Shown here: positions 25,943 through 35,097 of the stretch, piece after piece
Numbering within the stretch: the stretch's first letter is position 1
How the letters are laid out: each line of letters starts with the position of its first letter
From: Phaeocystidibacter luteus
GTDB lineage: Bacteria; Bacteroidota; Bacteroidia; Flavobacteriales; Schleiferiaceae
Length of the DNA stretch: 64,000 nucleotides
Direction of reading: 5' to 3'
Assembly: GCF_008933115.1 (NCBI RefSeq)
Contig: NZ_WBVO01000008.1
Location: forward strand, 1 to 64,000
The notes under the pieces: model-generated
Told to the model about the DNA's origin: nothing
Databases searched by the model: none
The model's input: only the letters and a program-made list of their open reading frames with translations
Made by a program: the position numbers and the translations under genes

Positions 25943-27093
25943 TAGAGTGTGTTGAGTATCTCCGCGCCCCGTTCAAGGGTTTCCGAGTTTTTCGCAAAGC
26001 AGAACCTCAGCACTTTATGATCAGTAGGCACATTGTAGAAGACCGAAACCGGTATACTCGCCAAACCCTTTTCAATAGTTAACCGCTTGGCATACTCCAT
26101 ATCCGGTTCATCGGTCACGGCTGAATAATCCATCAAAACAAAATAGCTTCCATGTGAGGCAAGTGCTTTGAATCTGGAGGACGAAACGAGCTTCAAAAAC
26201 TCGTCGCGCTTTTGGGCATACATTTGTCCGACCTCCCATTGCGAACCGTCTGTAAGAAACTCTGCCAAACCCACTTGGGCGGGTCGGTTTACCGAGAATA
26301 CATTGAACTGATGAACCTTCCTGAATTCCTTCATTAGGTTTTGAGGAGCGACCGCATACCCGAGCTTCCAACCCGTCATGTGAAAGGTTTTGCCAAAACT
26401 ATATACCGCAATGGTTCGCTCAGCGAGGGCACTTCTGCTCAACAAAGACTGATGTTTCAAGCCGTCAAAAATGATGTGCTCATACACCTCATCCGCCAAG
26501 AGCAGAATGTTGCTATTCTTCACGATGCGCTCTAGTCGGTCTAAATCTTCCTCTTTTAATACCGCGCCGGTAGGGTTGTGCGGGTTGTTAATCACAATCA
26601 TCTTTGTCTTGTGACTAATCATGTGTTGCAGCTGATCCCAATCGATATGATAATCCGGAAACTGTAGCTTCACATACACCGGAGTTCCTCCAAAAAGCTC
26701 TACCAAAGGAGCATAAGCATCGTATGCAGGTGTGAATAGAATCACCTCATCGCCCTCTGTAATAGTAGCGGCCATGGCGGTGCAAAGCGCTTGTGTTGCA
26801 CCGGCGGTGATGGTTATTTCGTCTTCTGGGTTGAATGCGGTTCCGTATCGCTGCTCTATTTGCTCAGCTATCCGTTCGCGCAACGGCAGCCAACCTCCCA
26901 TTGGCGCATACTGGTTGTGACCAGATTTCATGGCATTGGAAACCGCTTCAATCAGCTTTGGATGCGGATCAAAATCTGGGAAGCCTTGCGATAAATTGAC
27001 GGCATTATGCTGTTGAGCAAGGGCACTCATTTCCGTAAAAATGGTGGTGCCAACGCGCGGCAATTTCGAGGAAAGATGTCCGGGGTATTGCAT
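25942..27093 (-). CDS. ybdL: Methionine aminotransferase, fold type I (YbdL-like)
   Basis: 383 residues. The ATG at 27093 (MQYPGHLSSKLP) is preferred over a TTG six bases upstream. Class I/II aminotransferase with the Schiff-base lysine K235 in YSFGKTFHMTGWKLGY, NNPHNPTG (N173), and DEVYEH (D201, Y204), all PLP contacts. The N-terminal LSSKLPRVGTTIFTEMSALAQQ and NLSQGFPDFDPHP are typical of YbdL/kynurenine aminotransferase-like enzymes that transaminate methionine, Phe or Tyr. It probably completes methionine salvage or aromatic turnover in the cytosol. Confidence 0.88.
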   Translation of the reverse strand: MQYPGHLSSKLPRVGTTIFTEMSALAQQHNAVNLSQGFPDFDPHPKLIEAVSNAMKSGHNQYAPMGGWLPLRERIAEQIEQRYGTAFNPEDEITITAGATQALCTAMAATITEGDEVILFTPAYDAYAPLVELFGGTPVYVKLQFPDYHIDWDQLQHMISHKTKMIVINNPHNPTGAVLKEEDLDRLERIVKNSNILLLADEVYEHIIFDGLKHQSLLSRSALAERTIAVYSFGKTFHMTGWKLGYAVAPQNLMKEFRKVHQFNVFSVNRPAQVGLAEFLTDGSQWEVGQMYAQKRDEFLKLVSSSRFKALASHGSYFVLMDYSAVTDEPDMEYAKRLTIEKGLASIPVSVFYNVPTDHKVLRFCFAKNSETLERGAEILNTL

Positions 27094-27128
27094 CCTCAAA
27101 ATGTAATGAAAATAGAATGGAAACCCGA

Positions 27129-27632
27129 CTATCTAACTCGATTGAGCAAATAGATTTTTCGGTTCTGGTCATCAGGACGACCAACCACCATATTCATGTA
27201 GTCTGCTTCTTCCTTCAGTTCGCCTCCTTTGCGGATGAACCCTTCCACCAAGGGCATGCAAATCCCCCAAGATCCCGATTGTTGGCAATCGTCGTAACTC
27301 GCAATTCGAACCGCAGTATGGTTCCCAGTTACAACGACCGCATATTGATAGCCAGCTGCAACCTCCAAAGCCTTCTCGGCATTTGCCACGTAGAAGGTCA
27401 ACACCTGATCCGCGTTAGCCTTGGCATCTTCAATCAACGTTTCAATCTGATTTCCCTCCATGCTTTTGAGCACGGCTGGGTTCTCCGCAAATGCTTCTAA
27501 CAAAGATATCTCTATTGATTCCTGAAGTTCGGGAGTTTCTCCTGAATGAATTGTTTCGACATTGGCGTCGGACGATTCATTTGAGCACGCAAATGCGGCG
27601 AAAGCAGCGAGAGCGATAAGTACCTTTTTCAT
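27129..27632 (-). CDS. Lipoprotein of unknown function
   Basis: 167 residues. The ATG at 27632 opens a lipoprotein signal (MKKVLIALAAFAAFACSNES, Cys16). A much longer in-frame extension upstream is excluded because it would overlap the next gene and bury the lipobox. The body has a helical region followed by a conserved-looking end with two Cys (DDCQQSGSWGICMPLVEGF). The function is not recognised. It starts 6 bases after the stop of the upstream small membrane protein, so the two form an operon. Confidence 0.78.
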   Translation of the reverse strand: MKKVLIALAAFAAFACSNESSDANVETIHSGETPELQESIEISLLEAFAENPAVLKSMEGNQIETLIEDAKANADQVLTFYVANAEKALEVAAGYQYAVVVTGNHTAVRIASYDDCQQSGSWGICMPLVEGFIRKGGELKEEADYMNMVVGRPDDQNRKIYLLNRVR

Positions 27633-27637
27633 GATAA

Positions 27638-28003
27638 TTATTGAGAGTTTAAGTTTCGTTTTGCGTAGCCAATCCAGATAAAGAGAAAGATTGGAAGGAG
27701 GATGAATACGAGAAGCCAGTAGACCTCCAATAAGTCTGGGCTCAAGACGATAAGTCCGACCATTGAAGCAAGTGCGATTATCCCGCCTTGAAGCTCTTTC
27801 TTCCAAGCCCACATCATTCCGCCCACGGTTCCTAATGGAAAGAAAATGAAGGAAACGATGTTATCTGTAGACTGAGATTCGACGCCTGTAGCGGTGATTC
27901 CAAATTGATTGGAAAACATCGCGAGGATGGCAAAAATTGCGATGATGAGTGCCCACGCTCGAGCGATGTACGTGATGGCATTCAGCCAATTGAATTTCTT
28001 CAT
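27638..28003 (-). CDS. Small four-helix membrane protein
   Basis: 121 residues with four hydrophobic segments (about 12-30, 47-65, 73-88 and 93-113). It starts MKKFNWLNAITYIARAWALI and ends GYAKRNLNSQ. The layout matches the DUF-type ~120-residue four-helix proteins common in Bacteroidota, whose function is unknown. First gene of a two-gene unit with the lipoprotein downstream. A near-consensus TACCTTTC lies just upstream (28008-28015, minus). Confidence 0.65.
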   Translation of the reverse strand: MKKFNWLNAITYIARAWALIIAIFAILAMFSNQFGITATGVESQSTDNIVSFIFFPLGTVGGMMWAWKKELQGGIIALASMVGLIVLSPDLLEVYWLLVFILLPIFLFIWIGYAKRNLNSQ

Positions 28004-28052
28004 TGGGGAAAGGTACGAAGACTCACTGCAACGAGCGGATTGTGGTCCAATT

Positions 28053-29273
28053 CTAGAACGAATACTTCAGCATGGCCTGAATTCTAGAAGCTGAACCTGT
28101 AGCAAGGTCTACATTCTGAATATTCCCCCATTGGTACTCAATACCCGTCATCACATGAGAATCGAGCGCATAAATTAAGTTGTAATGCCCCATATATCCA
28201 TTGTCAAGTGTATGGTCCGATCGAAAATCAAGCTCTCCCCTGTCGGTTCTCGCAAGCGCGAAATTTGTTTGAAGTTTGGGAGTGATGTGATATCCTGCAC
28301 CTACGGCAAAAGTGATAGCATCTTCTAATACAAACGACCCATCGGGACGAATAACAGCGCCTTGATCGGTTCCAGCGAAGATGAGAATCTGATCCGTAAT
28401 TCCTCGGTTGTAGGACATATGCCAGGTGACGAAAAGGTCAGAGGTAAGCCCTTGGCGACCATTGAGAACAACTCCCCAACCCAAGGCGGTCGAAGTCGGA
28501 CCTACTCCAAGTCCGTACCACCTAATTTGCTCAAGCTGTGCTCCCATGGATATCATGCCATTGTCGCGGTTATTCGTGATTCGAATGGATCCTACTGGCA
28601 TTACGGGCATTGCTCTACCAACTACCGTGTCTGGATTGAAGATTCCGTTGAGGCCAGGCATTTCTGCCGATACACCGAGTTGCCAATGCGGTGTAAAATC
28701 ATGCTCGTATCTAACTTGTACACTACGCCCGCCAAAGAGGGCATCTCCAGCAGAAAAGTCCATAATGAAAGGGAAAACGCGAAGGTCAGAAAGGTTTGTC
28801 CACGTTTGGCCGACCGTCCAGCCTCCATACTTCACAAATGCGTGGCGCAATCGTGGTTGTCCGGCCCCTAAAGATTCGTCAAAGAAGTCAAACTCAATGA
28901 AGAACTTCATGTCTCTTCCCAAACCGGTCTTTCTGCGAATGTCAAAATTGAAGCGAGTTTCGCGAACATGCATATTGAAGAATGGTCCGAATGCCGCTTC
29001 TGGAACATTATCGGCATAAATCTGACTCATCAACAATTGATTTCTACTTCCCGAACCATTGAAATCGTAAATCGCATCAATTCTAAAATAACCCCCAAAC
29101 TTCAGGTAGAAGTCGGAATCAGGAATTTTGATCGCTCCGGGAAAGTTGAGTTCAGTAGCACGTGCGCTATCTTCTGGAGCTCCCCGAAGGTTGTTGTAAT
29201 GGCTTTGAGCACGCAAAGCACTACTGAAGATAAGTGTCGTCATTAACAAAATAGTAGACAGAGTGTGCCTCAT
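28053..29273 (-). CDS. DcaP-like trimeric porin
   Basis: 406 residues. Signal peptide MRHTLSTILLMTTLIFSSALRAQ, then FPGAIKIPDSDFYLKFGGYFRIDAIYDF, the start motif of the DcaP-like porin family, followed by strands of a 16-stranded barrel (MKFFIEFDFFDE, RHAFVKYGGWTVGQTWTNLSDL) and a terminal aromatic (MLKYSF). Family porins take up small carboxylic acids or dicarboxylates across the outer membrane. It is divergent from the next gene, another barrel, with about 190 bases between them. Confidence 0.82.
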   Translation of the reverse strand: MRHTLSTILLMTTLIFSSALRAQSHYNNLRGAPEDSARATELNFPGAIKIPDSDFYLKFGGYFRIDAIYDFNGSGSRNQLLMSQIYADNVPEAAFGPFFNMHVRETRFNFDIRRKTGLGRDMKFFIEFDFFDESLGAGQPRLRHAFVKYGGWTVGQTWTNLSDLRVFPFIMDFSAGDALFGGRSVQVRYEHDFTPHWQLGVSAEMPGLNGIFNPDTVVGRAMPVMPVGSIRITNNRDNGMISMGAQLEQIRWYGLGVGPTSTALGWGVVLNGRQGLTSDLFVTWHMSYNRGITDQILIFAGTDQGAVIRPDGSFVLEDAITFAVGAGYHITPKLQTNFALARTDRGELDFRSDHTLDNGYMGHYNLIYALDSHVMTGIEYQWGNIQNVDLATGSASRIQAMLKYSF

Positions 29274-29295
29274 TACTTCAGGTCTGTTGGATTAA

Positions 29296-29308
29296 GTATC
29301 AAAGATAC
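29296..29308 (-). promoter_or_regulatory. Palindromic -7 region of the porin gene
   Basis: On the minus strand GTATCTTTGATAC is a perfect 5-3-5 palindrome that contains TATCTTTG, an exact TAnnTTTG match. It lies 22 bases before the porin ATG. No TTG is present at -33. Confidence 0.4.
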
Positions 29309-29463
29309 CCAAATAGATAGATGGACATTAAAGTTGGCAGGTCCTAATCGATTTTACATCTTAACTTAAGGACAATTGCACCTCAATTGAATTCAGAAAT
29401 GATAAATTGCAAACATAAAGTTCTCGAAGAGTGCTTGACATCGAACTGACTTCTCTACTTATT

Positions 29464-30345
29464 ATGAAAAAGCTGTTTTCATTTCTACTTTTTATTCTCG
29501 TAGGTAACTTCTCCTTCGCTCAAGATGCTGACGGAACGAGTACTTCAGACCTAGCAAAGAAACTAGCGGACCCGAACGCTACATTGGGACAGATGTTGTT
29601 CCCGATTGACTACATTCAGTACGGTAATGCGCTCGATGAATCTAGGCAAAATGCTTTCGTAGTCTCTTTCCAACCCTCTCTACCCATATCTATTTCCGAT
29701 GGGCTGAACCTGTACGTTCGTCCGCTCGTGCCTATCTATATTAGCCAGCCCGTTATTGGTTCCAACGGATTTGAACAACGAACCGCACTTGGAAACATTA
29801 GCGCCGATGTGGCTATCGGCAAAACTTGGCCATCAAAATGGATTACTCTTGTCGGAGTTTTTGGCGGATTTCCGACAGCTTCGGACGAGGCACTACGTAT
29901 GAATTATACAACGCTTGGACCTGAATTAATGGTCGCAAAACTGACAAATTTCGGTGCGGTTGGACTCATCGTAAGTCATGCTTGGGGAATTGGCGGTTCG
30001 GATGCAGATCCTTCAACAGTTTCTGTCATTCAAGATAATTTCTGGATTGCTTCAGGGGGAAGCACTACTGCGAGCGTTACAGCTGGACAGTACTTTTACA
30101 CCATCAATTTGAAAAATGCTTGGCAAATAAATGCGTCACCAACGTATTCTTATAATCACCTTGCTGAAGAAGGCAACAGACTTACTCTTCCGCTAGGTAT
30201 CGGCGCTCAAAAAGTCTTAAAGCTCGGAAGTCTACCAGTGCGGATTGGCGCACAATATTGGTATTATGTAGATGCGCCGGACAACTTTGGGCCAAGACAT
30301 CAAATCCGATTTACAATCGCACCAGTGGTACCGTTACCTTGGTAA
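29464..30345 (+). CDS. Outer-membrane beta-barrel transporter-like protein
   Basis: 293 residues; the ATG at 29464 starts the signal peptide (MKKLFSFLLFILVGNFSFAQ), while an upstream frame start adds a non-signal leader. Then SDLAKKLADPNATLGQMLFPIDYIQ and VVSFQPSLPISISDGLNLYVRPLVPI, a pattern of Bacteroidota barrels often mislabelled 'neuromedin U' in databases. It ends in strands ...RHQIRFTIAPVVPLPW. Substrate unknown. The downstream M20 peptidase starts 38 bases later. Confidence 0.7.
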   Translation: MKKLFSFLLFILVGNFSFAQDADGTSTSDLAKKLADPNATLGQMLFPIDYIQYGNALDESRQNAFVVSFQPSLPISISDGLNLYVRPLVPIYISQPVIGSNGFEQRTALGNISADVAIGKTWPSKWITLVGVFGGFPTASDEALRMNYTTLGPELMVAKLTNFGAVGLIVSHAWGIGGSDADPSTVSVIQDNFWIASGGSTTASVTAGQYFYTINLKNAWQINASPTYSYNHLAEEGNRLTLPLGIGAQKVLKLGSLPVRIGAQYWYYVDAPDNFGPRHQIRFTIAPVVPLPW

Positions 30346-30383
30346 ATGAGACCTTCATATTTCATATCTCAACCTTTCATATC

Positions 30384-31943
30384 ATGAAACCGATCCATTC
30401 CAAACTTTCCCTATTAGCCCTGGTAGCCATAATGGCCTCGTGTGGCGGAGATTCAGAGAAAGAAAGTTCAACCACCACCCCCGCGGAAGTCGACCTAAGC
30501 GAATTCACCTCCAAACAGATGACCGGTGTAGAGCAAATTGAAATTGACGTCGATTTAGACGCCGCTATTCAGCGTCTCTCAAAAGCCGTGACCTTCAAAA
30601 CAATTTCCAATCAAGATCGCGACGATTTTGATACCGAAGCCTTCGCGAATTACCACAAATTTCTCGAAGAGTCGTATCCGAATGTGCATAGGGAATTGAA
30701 AAAGGAAGTTCTCGGAGACCCACGTCCATATAGCTTATTGTATACATGGGAAGGCACCGACCCCTCACTTGAACCCGCACTATTCTATGCCCACCAAGAT
30801 GTGGTTCCTGTTCCAGAAGAATCTAGAGACCAGTGGAACCAAGATCCTTTTGCAGGAGCTATTGCCGACGGATACATTTGGGGTAGAGGCGTACTAGATG
30901 ACAAGAACCAAATTCACGGAATTCTCGAAGCAGCTGAAATGCGTATCGCCGAAGGCTGGAAGCCCTCTCGCACCATCTACTTTGTGTTTGGTCAAGATGA
31001 AGAAGTGGGAGGACATGAAGGTGCGCGATACATTGCAGATGTGCTCGAAGAACGCGGTATCGAACGATTCGCCTATGTTATGGATGAATCAGCTCCACTT
31101 ACACCTGGCATATTCCCTGGAATTCCAGATAACACCGCACTTATAGGCATCGCCCAAAAAGGATTTATCAGTCTAGAAATTGCCATAAGCGGCGTTGGCG
31201 GTCACTCATCTCAACCGCCTACTGAATCAAATATTGGTATTCTAGCAAAGGCCATCACAAAGCTCGAGGAGGCACAGTTCCCATACAAGATTCACCCAGC
31301 AGTAAGACATCAGTACCGCTACATGGGGCCAGAAATGCACGAAGCTCAACAGCCCATGTACGCTGCCGTTGCCTTCGGAAAAGACGATGAACTTACTGAC
31401 CTTGAACAAGAGTTCATCAATGAAATGGCAGAAAATCAAGTAACCCGCGCCATGCTTCACACGACGATTGCCACAACTATGTTCAATGCGGGTATCAAAG
31501 ACAACGTCCTACCACCAACTGCCACTGCAGTTGTAAACTTTCGCCCAATGCCAGGCGATTCACCGGAAGTTATCATTCAGCACGTTAAAGATGCAATTGA
31601 TGACGATCGAATTACGGTTCGTGATATTTCAGCATCCACACCAGCCACAAACATCGCGAACCCAGAAAGCGATGGCTACAAAATGCTAGAAAAGACGATC
31701 CGTCAGATTTACGGAAACGATCTCATTGTTGCGCCATTCTTCGTTATTGGAGGGTCAGATTCCAAACATTTCCAAGCGAGAGATTTTGCACCAGATGTTT
31801 TCACAATCACCGCTATTCAGCTTGAGAATGTGAAAGAATTTGAAGGGTTCCATGGTGTAAACGAACGCATTCTTGTGGAAGAATATGCCCGCACTATCGG
31901 CTTCTTCTACCAAATACTGGGCAACCTAGAAGACATGGAATAG
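30384..31943 (+). CDS. M20 metallopeptidase lipoprotein (PM20D1/carboxypeptidase S-like)
   Basis: 519 residues from the ATG at 30384. Lipoprotein signal ...LVAIMASCGGD (Cys19). The M20 zinc motifs are present: YAHQDVVPV (His near 137), WGRGVLDDKNQ (Asp), FGQDEEVGG (catalytic Glu pair), VMDESAP and a C-terminal HGVNERI. A dimerisation domain (FISLEIAISGVGGHSSQPP) sits in the middle. The closest plan is PM20D1/carboxypeptidase S: LLYTWEGTD, W...DPFAGAI, DGYIWGRG. These hydrolyse N-acyl or peptide bonds; here it would act in the periplasm. The terminator at 31963 follows. Confidence 0.9.
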   Translation: MKPIHSKLSLLALVAIMASCGGDSEKESSTTTPAEVDLSEFTSKQMTGVEQIEIDVDLDAAIQRLSKAVTFKTISNQDRDDFDTEAFANYHKFLEESYPNVHRELKKEVLGDPRPYSLLYTWEGTDPSLEPALFYAHQDVVPVPEESRDQWNQDPFAGAIADGYIWGRGVLDDKNQIHGILEAAEMRIAEGWKPSRTIYFVFGQDEEVGGHEGARYIADVLEERGIERFAYVMDESAPLTPGIFPGIPDNTALIGIAQKGFISLEIAISGVGGHSSQPPTESNIGILAKAITKLEEAQFPYKIHPAVRHQYRYMGPEMHEAQQPMYAAVAFGKDDELTDLEQEFINEMAENQVTRAMLHTTIATTMFNAGIKDNVLPPTATAVVNFRPMPGDSPEVIIQHVKDAIDDDRITVRDISASTPATNIANPESDGYKMLEKTIRQIYGNDLIVAPFFVIGGSDSKHFQARDFAPDVFTITAIQLENVKEFEGFHGVNERILVEEYARTIGFFYQILGNLEDME

Positions 31944-31962
31944 CATTCAATCAAAAAACAAA

Positions 31963-31996
31963 AGGGCTGAAGAGGAATTCTTCAGCCCTTTTTTTA
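31963..31996. terminator. Bidirectional intrinsic terminator
   Basis: AGGGCTGAAGA pairs with TCTTCAGCCCT around a short loop, followed by TTTTTTT on the plus strand and preceded by an A-rich run that serves the minus strand. It sits between the convergent M20 peptidase and LamG genes. Confidence 0.9.
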
Positions 31997-32023
31997 TACC
32001 TATAATTGGAAGATGATCTAAAC

Positions 32024-34786
32024 CTAGAAAGTAGTCATCTTCGCCACTAACGGCGCCTCATTATCCCTCATCCAGCGGAGGAGATACACACCAGCCTGAT
32101 CTGGACGATTGAAAGACGTCAACTGACCATTCACCTCTTTTACATCGATCACACGGCCACTTATGTCCATGAGTTGAATTTGACCGGTCTGTGCTTGCTC
32201 GCCGATGTCTACTTGCCACTGGCCGTCCGACTGTGTTACGTATAGTTCTGTTGGCGCAAACTCCGGAACAGTTATAGCACTTTGACTAACGGCAACCCAC
32301 AGAGTGCGGCTATCCCCCGCATTGGATTCAAAATACGAATAAGGTGCGTTGAGAAGGTGATGTGTCTTTTGTGCTGTGGAATCAATCAACCAGACATCCA
32401 TATACTGACCAAAATGATCCTTGTTGTAATCTACGGTGTGCGATCCAGCTTCCCCAACCTCAATCGTTACTGGGTAGGTTTTAGTCACCCCAACAGGAAG
32501 GTCAGCCGAAAGAATTGACTGCGTGCCCTGGGTAGTAGGAATCCACATGCTAGGAACATCCGAGTTCATTGAGCGAAGATCATACGCTTCGAGACCTTGG
32601 TCCCAGGCATCGGTGGCATCTGGGTCGAAGATTACGAGCACCTGATCTCGAGAACTATCTGGGTCATACACATTCAATCGAAGTGCGGGATTAACTCTCT
32701 TGTGGAACACTGAATTTCCGCTCGCCATGCGATCTGCGTATCGATGCGGATTCTTCAGGGTGAAAGTTTCAGAATTTGCATCTGAGGCGGACATCTTCAC
32801 CCAAAATGCAGTGAATGGGCGAATAAATGAGAACCCACCTGAAGTTGTTGCCGTCGTATTGTCGTGAGATTCCAAAGACTCACCTGAAGCCAGCACCGCA
32901 ACATATTGTCCAGCAGAAGGATCCCAAATGTGCACACCTTGATAGGCAAAAGGCCATTCCGATGGATTATCCGCACCGCCATCCCCATTGTAGTCATTGA
33001 GGAGCTTTGAAATGTCTATCGCTCCTGGATATGGGTTCGCAATGAGATTCCAACCACGGTTCTGAGCTACTTGATCAGCACTTGGATCATAATAATTATA
33101 GCACGTTGTACTGTGATTTCCGCTGGCCAGACCCCCTTTGAAGGATATTACACTGTTGAGGACAGGAAAGTTAGCGTCGGATTCGTAAATCACATAAGGT
33201 TTATTCACCGCGCTTTCTGTGCTGTCCGTTATTGCGGTCCACCCATTGGCGTTGGTAGTTGCGCCATTCTCCGAAGCATCCCAGGTGAAAATATTCGCCG
33301 TTGCCGTTCCGGTGTAGTCTAAGGTTAAATCATCATTGAAGTTACTCGGCTTGCCCGCGTTATTGGGGTTAGAAAAATGACGCCAACCGTCCACTCCACT
33401 AGAGAACCTAGTTCGCATGGAAATATTAGGCGACCCAGAAATAGACGCTTCTGCGCTTGTGTTGGACACGCCCCCACCGTAATAAATAGTCAACGAGGCA
33501 TTGCTCATATTCCAGGTGTTCGACCCAGTAGCTTCTGTGAGCATTAGACCACCATCCTGGATGGTGATTGTGGAATTTGATAAATTGAAGTTGTGACTTG
33601 AACTTTTGACATCAAAAATACCACGAATGGTAGTCCTTGAGTTTGCCATTGAGATGGTAGTACCGGTAAAGTTAATTCTTCCTGTAGGGTCGATGAAAAG
33701 GTGTCCTTGTCCACACCAACTGCAACCTCCCGGCTTGTTTACGGCACGTATACTCCTCGTTACTGTTATAGTCTCGTTCACGTGAAAACTACCCCCTTGA
33801 ACTACCAAGTCTCTCATAACGGGAGCAATTGAGGTATGACCGTTAATTGTGGAGTGTGAGCCTGGCCGTTTTAAAGTTGAATCGGCATCACTGGCGTGTG
33901 CAAAGTCGATCATTAAGGCCCCCAAATTGAACGCGTCATCACCACCAGCCACATCTATCTGATCATACTCGTGCTTTATGCGGATCTTGGTGTACTGATT
34001 TGTCACGTCTGGCACACCTTGCCCGGTAGCCCAAGTACCGCTCACGTACAAATCACCCGAAGCAATAGTATAATACGGTACAGGCGCCGTAGTTCTCACC
34101 GAAGTTGGCGTCGTGGCATTAGCCGTACTACCGTTGCTTCCATTCGACACACTATCTACCAAGGTGTTACTTGCCAGCGTTTCAAACGTGAAATATCCTT
34201 CCAATGCCGTAGTGTCATCGTCCGCAAACGAGATGGTATCTTGCTGATACCAGAGTACATTCTCCTTCGTTCTCGCCTCACTCCAAAATCTCAATTCATC
34301 AAAACTTGCCGAGGCCGGCGTAGTCGGCGAAGTGCTCAATGCACCCAAGTACCATTGACCCGAAGACAAATCTGGATTCCAAGTTGTTTCCACCACAGAA
34401 TCCGTTCGCGAGCCATCCAGCCAGAGCTTCAACTCATTCCCCGATTCATCGTCCATCACTAACGCCACATGGTGCCATGCAGAGGCGCTTACCGCATTGG
34501 TGAACGTACGAGTGTCCGTTCCATCTGAAATCGTCACCACCAAATCTCCACTTGTGAGTTGGAAAGTGAGGTATCCGTTATCTAGACCGAGTAACTCCGC
34601 CGTGCCGTCTGTATCGTAGAACCAAAATTCAACGGTGAAGTTGTTTCCGGCACTTCCAAAGTTTCTCTTGGTTTCATTGCCGAGGTCGACGTAATCTCCA
34701 GCTGTACCGGAAAGGGTCAACATTTTTCCTTGTCCAAATACGATGAAAGAGGCGAGCGAGAAAGTTAAGAGCAGTAGTTTTTTCAT
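32024..34786 (-). CDS. Secreted LamG-domain protein with T9SS sorting domain
   Basis: 920 residues. Signal peptide MKKLLLLTFSLASFIVFGQ; a LamG/ConA-like domain at about 25-215 (YVDLGNETKRNFG, FTVEFWFYDTDG, WHHVALVMDDES, ASFDELRFWSEAR); a central beta-helix-like region (SSHNFNLSNSTITIQDGGLML); a region with WNLIANPYPGAIDISKLL; and a C-terminal ~75-residue T9SS-type domain (QLMDISGRVIDVKEV to VAKMTTF). Such proteins are cell-surface or released adhesins or glycan-binding proteins. The ATG overlaps the stop of a 55-residue peptide gene (TGATG), so translation is coupled. Confidence 0.85.
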   Translation of the reverse strand: MKKLLLLTFSLASFIVFGQGKMLTLSGTAGDYVDLGNETKRNFGSAGNNFTVEFWFYDTDGTAELLGLDNGYLTFQLTSGDLVVTISDGTDTRTFTNAVSASAWHHVALVMDDESGNELKLWLDGSRTDSVVETTWNPDLSSGQWYLGALSTSPTTPASASFDELRFWSEARTKENVLWYQQDTISFADDDTTALEGYFTFETLASNTLVDSVSNGSNGSTANATTPTSVRTTAPVPYYTIASGDLYVSGTWATGQGVPDVTNQYTKIRIKHEYDQIDVAGGDDAFNLGALMIDFAHASDADSTLKRPGSHSTINGHTSIAPVMRDLVVQGGSFHVNETITVTRSIRAVNKPGGCSWCGQGHLFIDPTGRINFTGTTISMANSRTTIRGIFDVKSSSHNFNLSNSTITIQDGGLMLTEATGSNTWNMSNASLTIYYGGGVSNTSAEASISGSPNISMRTRFSSGVDGWRHFSNPNNAGKPSNFNDDLTLDYTGTATANIFTWDASENGATTNANGWTAITDSTESAVNKPYVIYESDANFPVLNSVISFKGGLASGNHSTTCYNYYDPSADQVAQNRGWNLIANPYPGAIDISKLLNDYNGDGGADNPSEWPFAYQGVHIWDPSAGQYVAVLASGESLESHDNTTATTSGGFSFIRPFTAFWVKMSASDANSETFTLKNPHRYADRMASGNSVFHKRVNPALRLNVYDPDSSRDQVLVIFDPDATDAWDQGLEAYDLRSMNSDVPSMWIPTTQGTQSILSADLPVGVTKTYPVTIEVGEAGSHTVDYNKDHFGQYMDVWLIDSTAQKTHHLLNAPYSYFESNAGDSRTLWVAVSQSAITVPEFAPTELYVTQSDGQWQVDIGEQAQTGQIQLMDISGRVIDVKEVNGQLTSFNRPDQAGVYLLRWMRDNEAPLVAKMTTF

Positions 34787-34953
34787 CAGGCTTGGTTTTT
34801 CTTCTTCTGATATACGCCGTATCCCACGCCAGCGGCAGCAATCAAAATAAATGGTAATGGTGCAGGTGTGCTTGGGTTACCCGGTTGGGCAAACAAAAAA
34901 AGCGGGATGCCCAACATGAGTAGGGCGAACAGCGTCAGTCGGTACGATTTCAT
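34786..34953 (-). CDS. Short PID-CTERM-like secreted peptide
   Basis: 55 residues, below usual ORF cut-offs. Reading the minus strand: MKSYRLTLFALLMLGIP..., a signal peptide ending about FAQ, then a Pro-rich stretch PGNPSTPAP and PLPFILIAAAGVGYGVYQ followed by KKKNQA. This signal-Pro-rich-hydrophobic-basic plan matches the PID-CTERM class of short Bacteroidota proteins thought to be sorted to the envelope, although the PID residues themselves are replaced by PLP. The stop TGA overlaps the ATG of the LamG gene (TGATG). The role is unknown; the coupling suggests it assists or anchors the LamG protein. Confidence 0.7.
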   Translation of the reverse strand: MKSYRLTLFALLMLGIPLFLFAQPGNPSTPAPLPFILIAAAGVGYGVYQKKKNQA

Positions 34954-35072
34954 TTCTCTCGCAGCTTAGTTGGTCGGTCTTAAGTCTTCTCTCTTCTTCG
35001 CCAGAAAGTTAGCATTTTTTTCAACGACCCTACCCTCAAAATCGACGAAGACCGTCAGCCTCCAATTATTCG

Positions 35073-35080
35073 TACCTTTG
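35073..35080 (+). promoter_or_regulatory. -7 box upstream of kdsD
   Basis: TACCTTTG, an exact TAnnTTTG match, 17 bases before the kdsD ATG. No TTG at the -33 distance. It would drive the four coupled genes kdsD-kdsA-kdsC-gluQ. Confidence 0.38.
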
Positions 35081-35097
35081 AACCAAACTTTTCTTCC

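Noticed and set aside
27633-27812. 60-codon N-terminal extension of the lipoprotein frame at 27129
   Set aside because: It overlaps the small membrane protein gene and would bury the lipobox.
30258-30383. 42-codon N-terminal extension of the M20 peptidase frame
   Set aside because: It overlaps the end of the upstream barrel gene and would bury the lipoprotein signal that begins at 30384.
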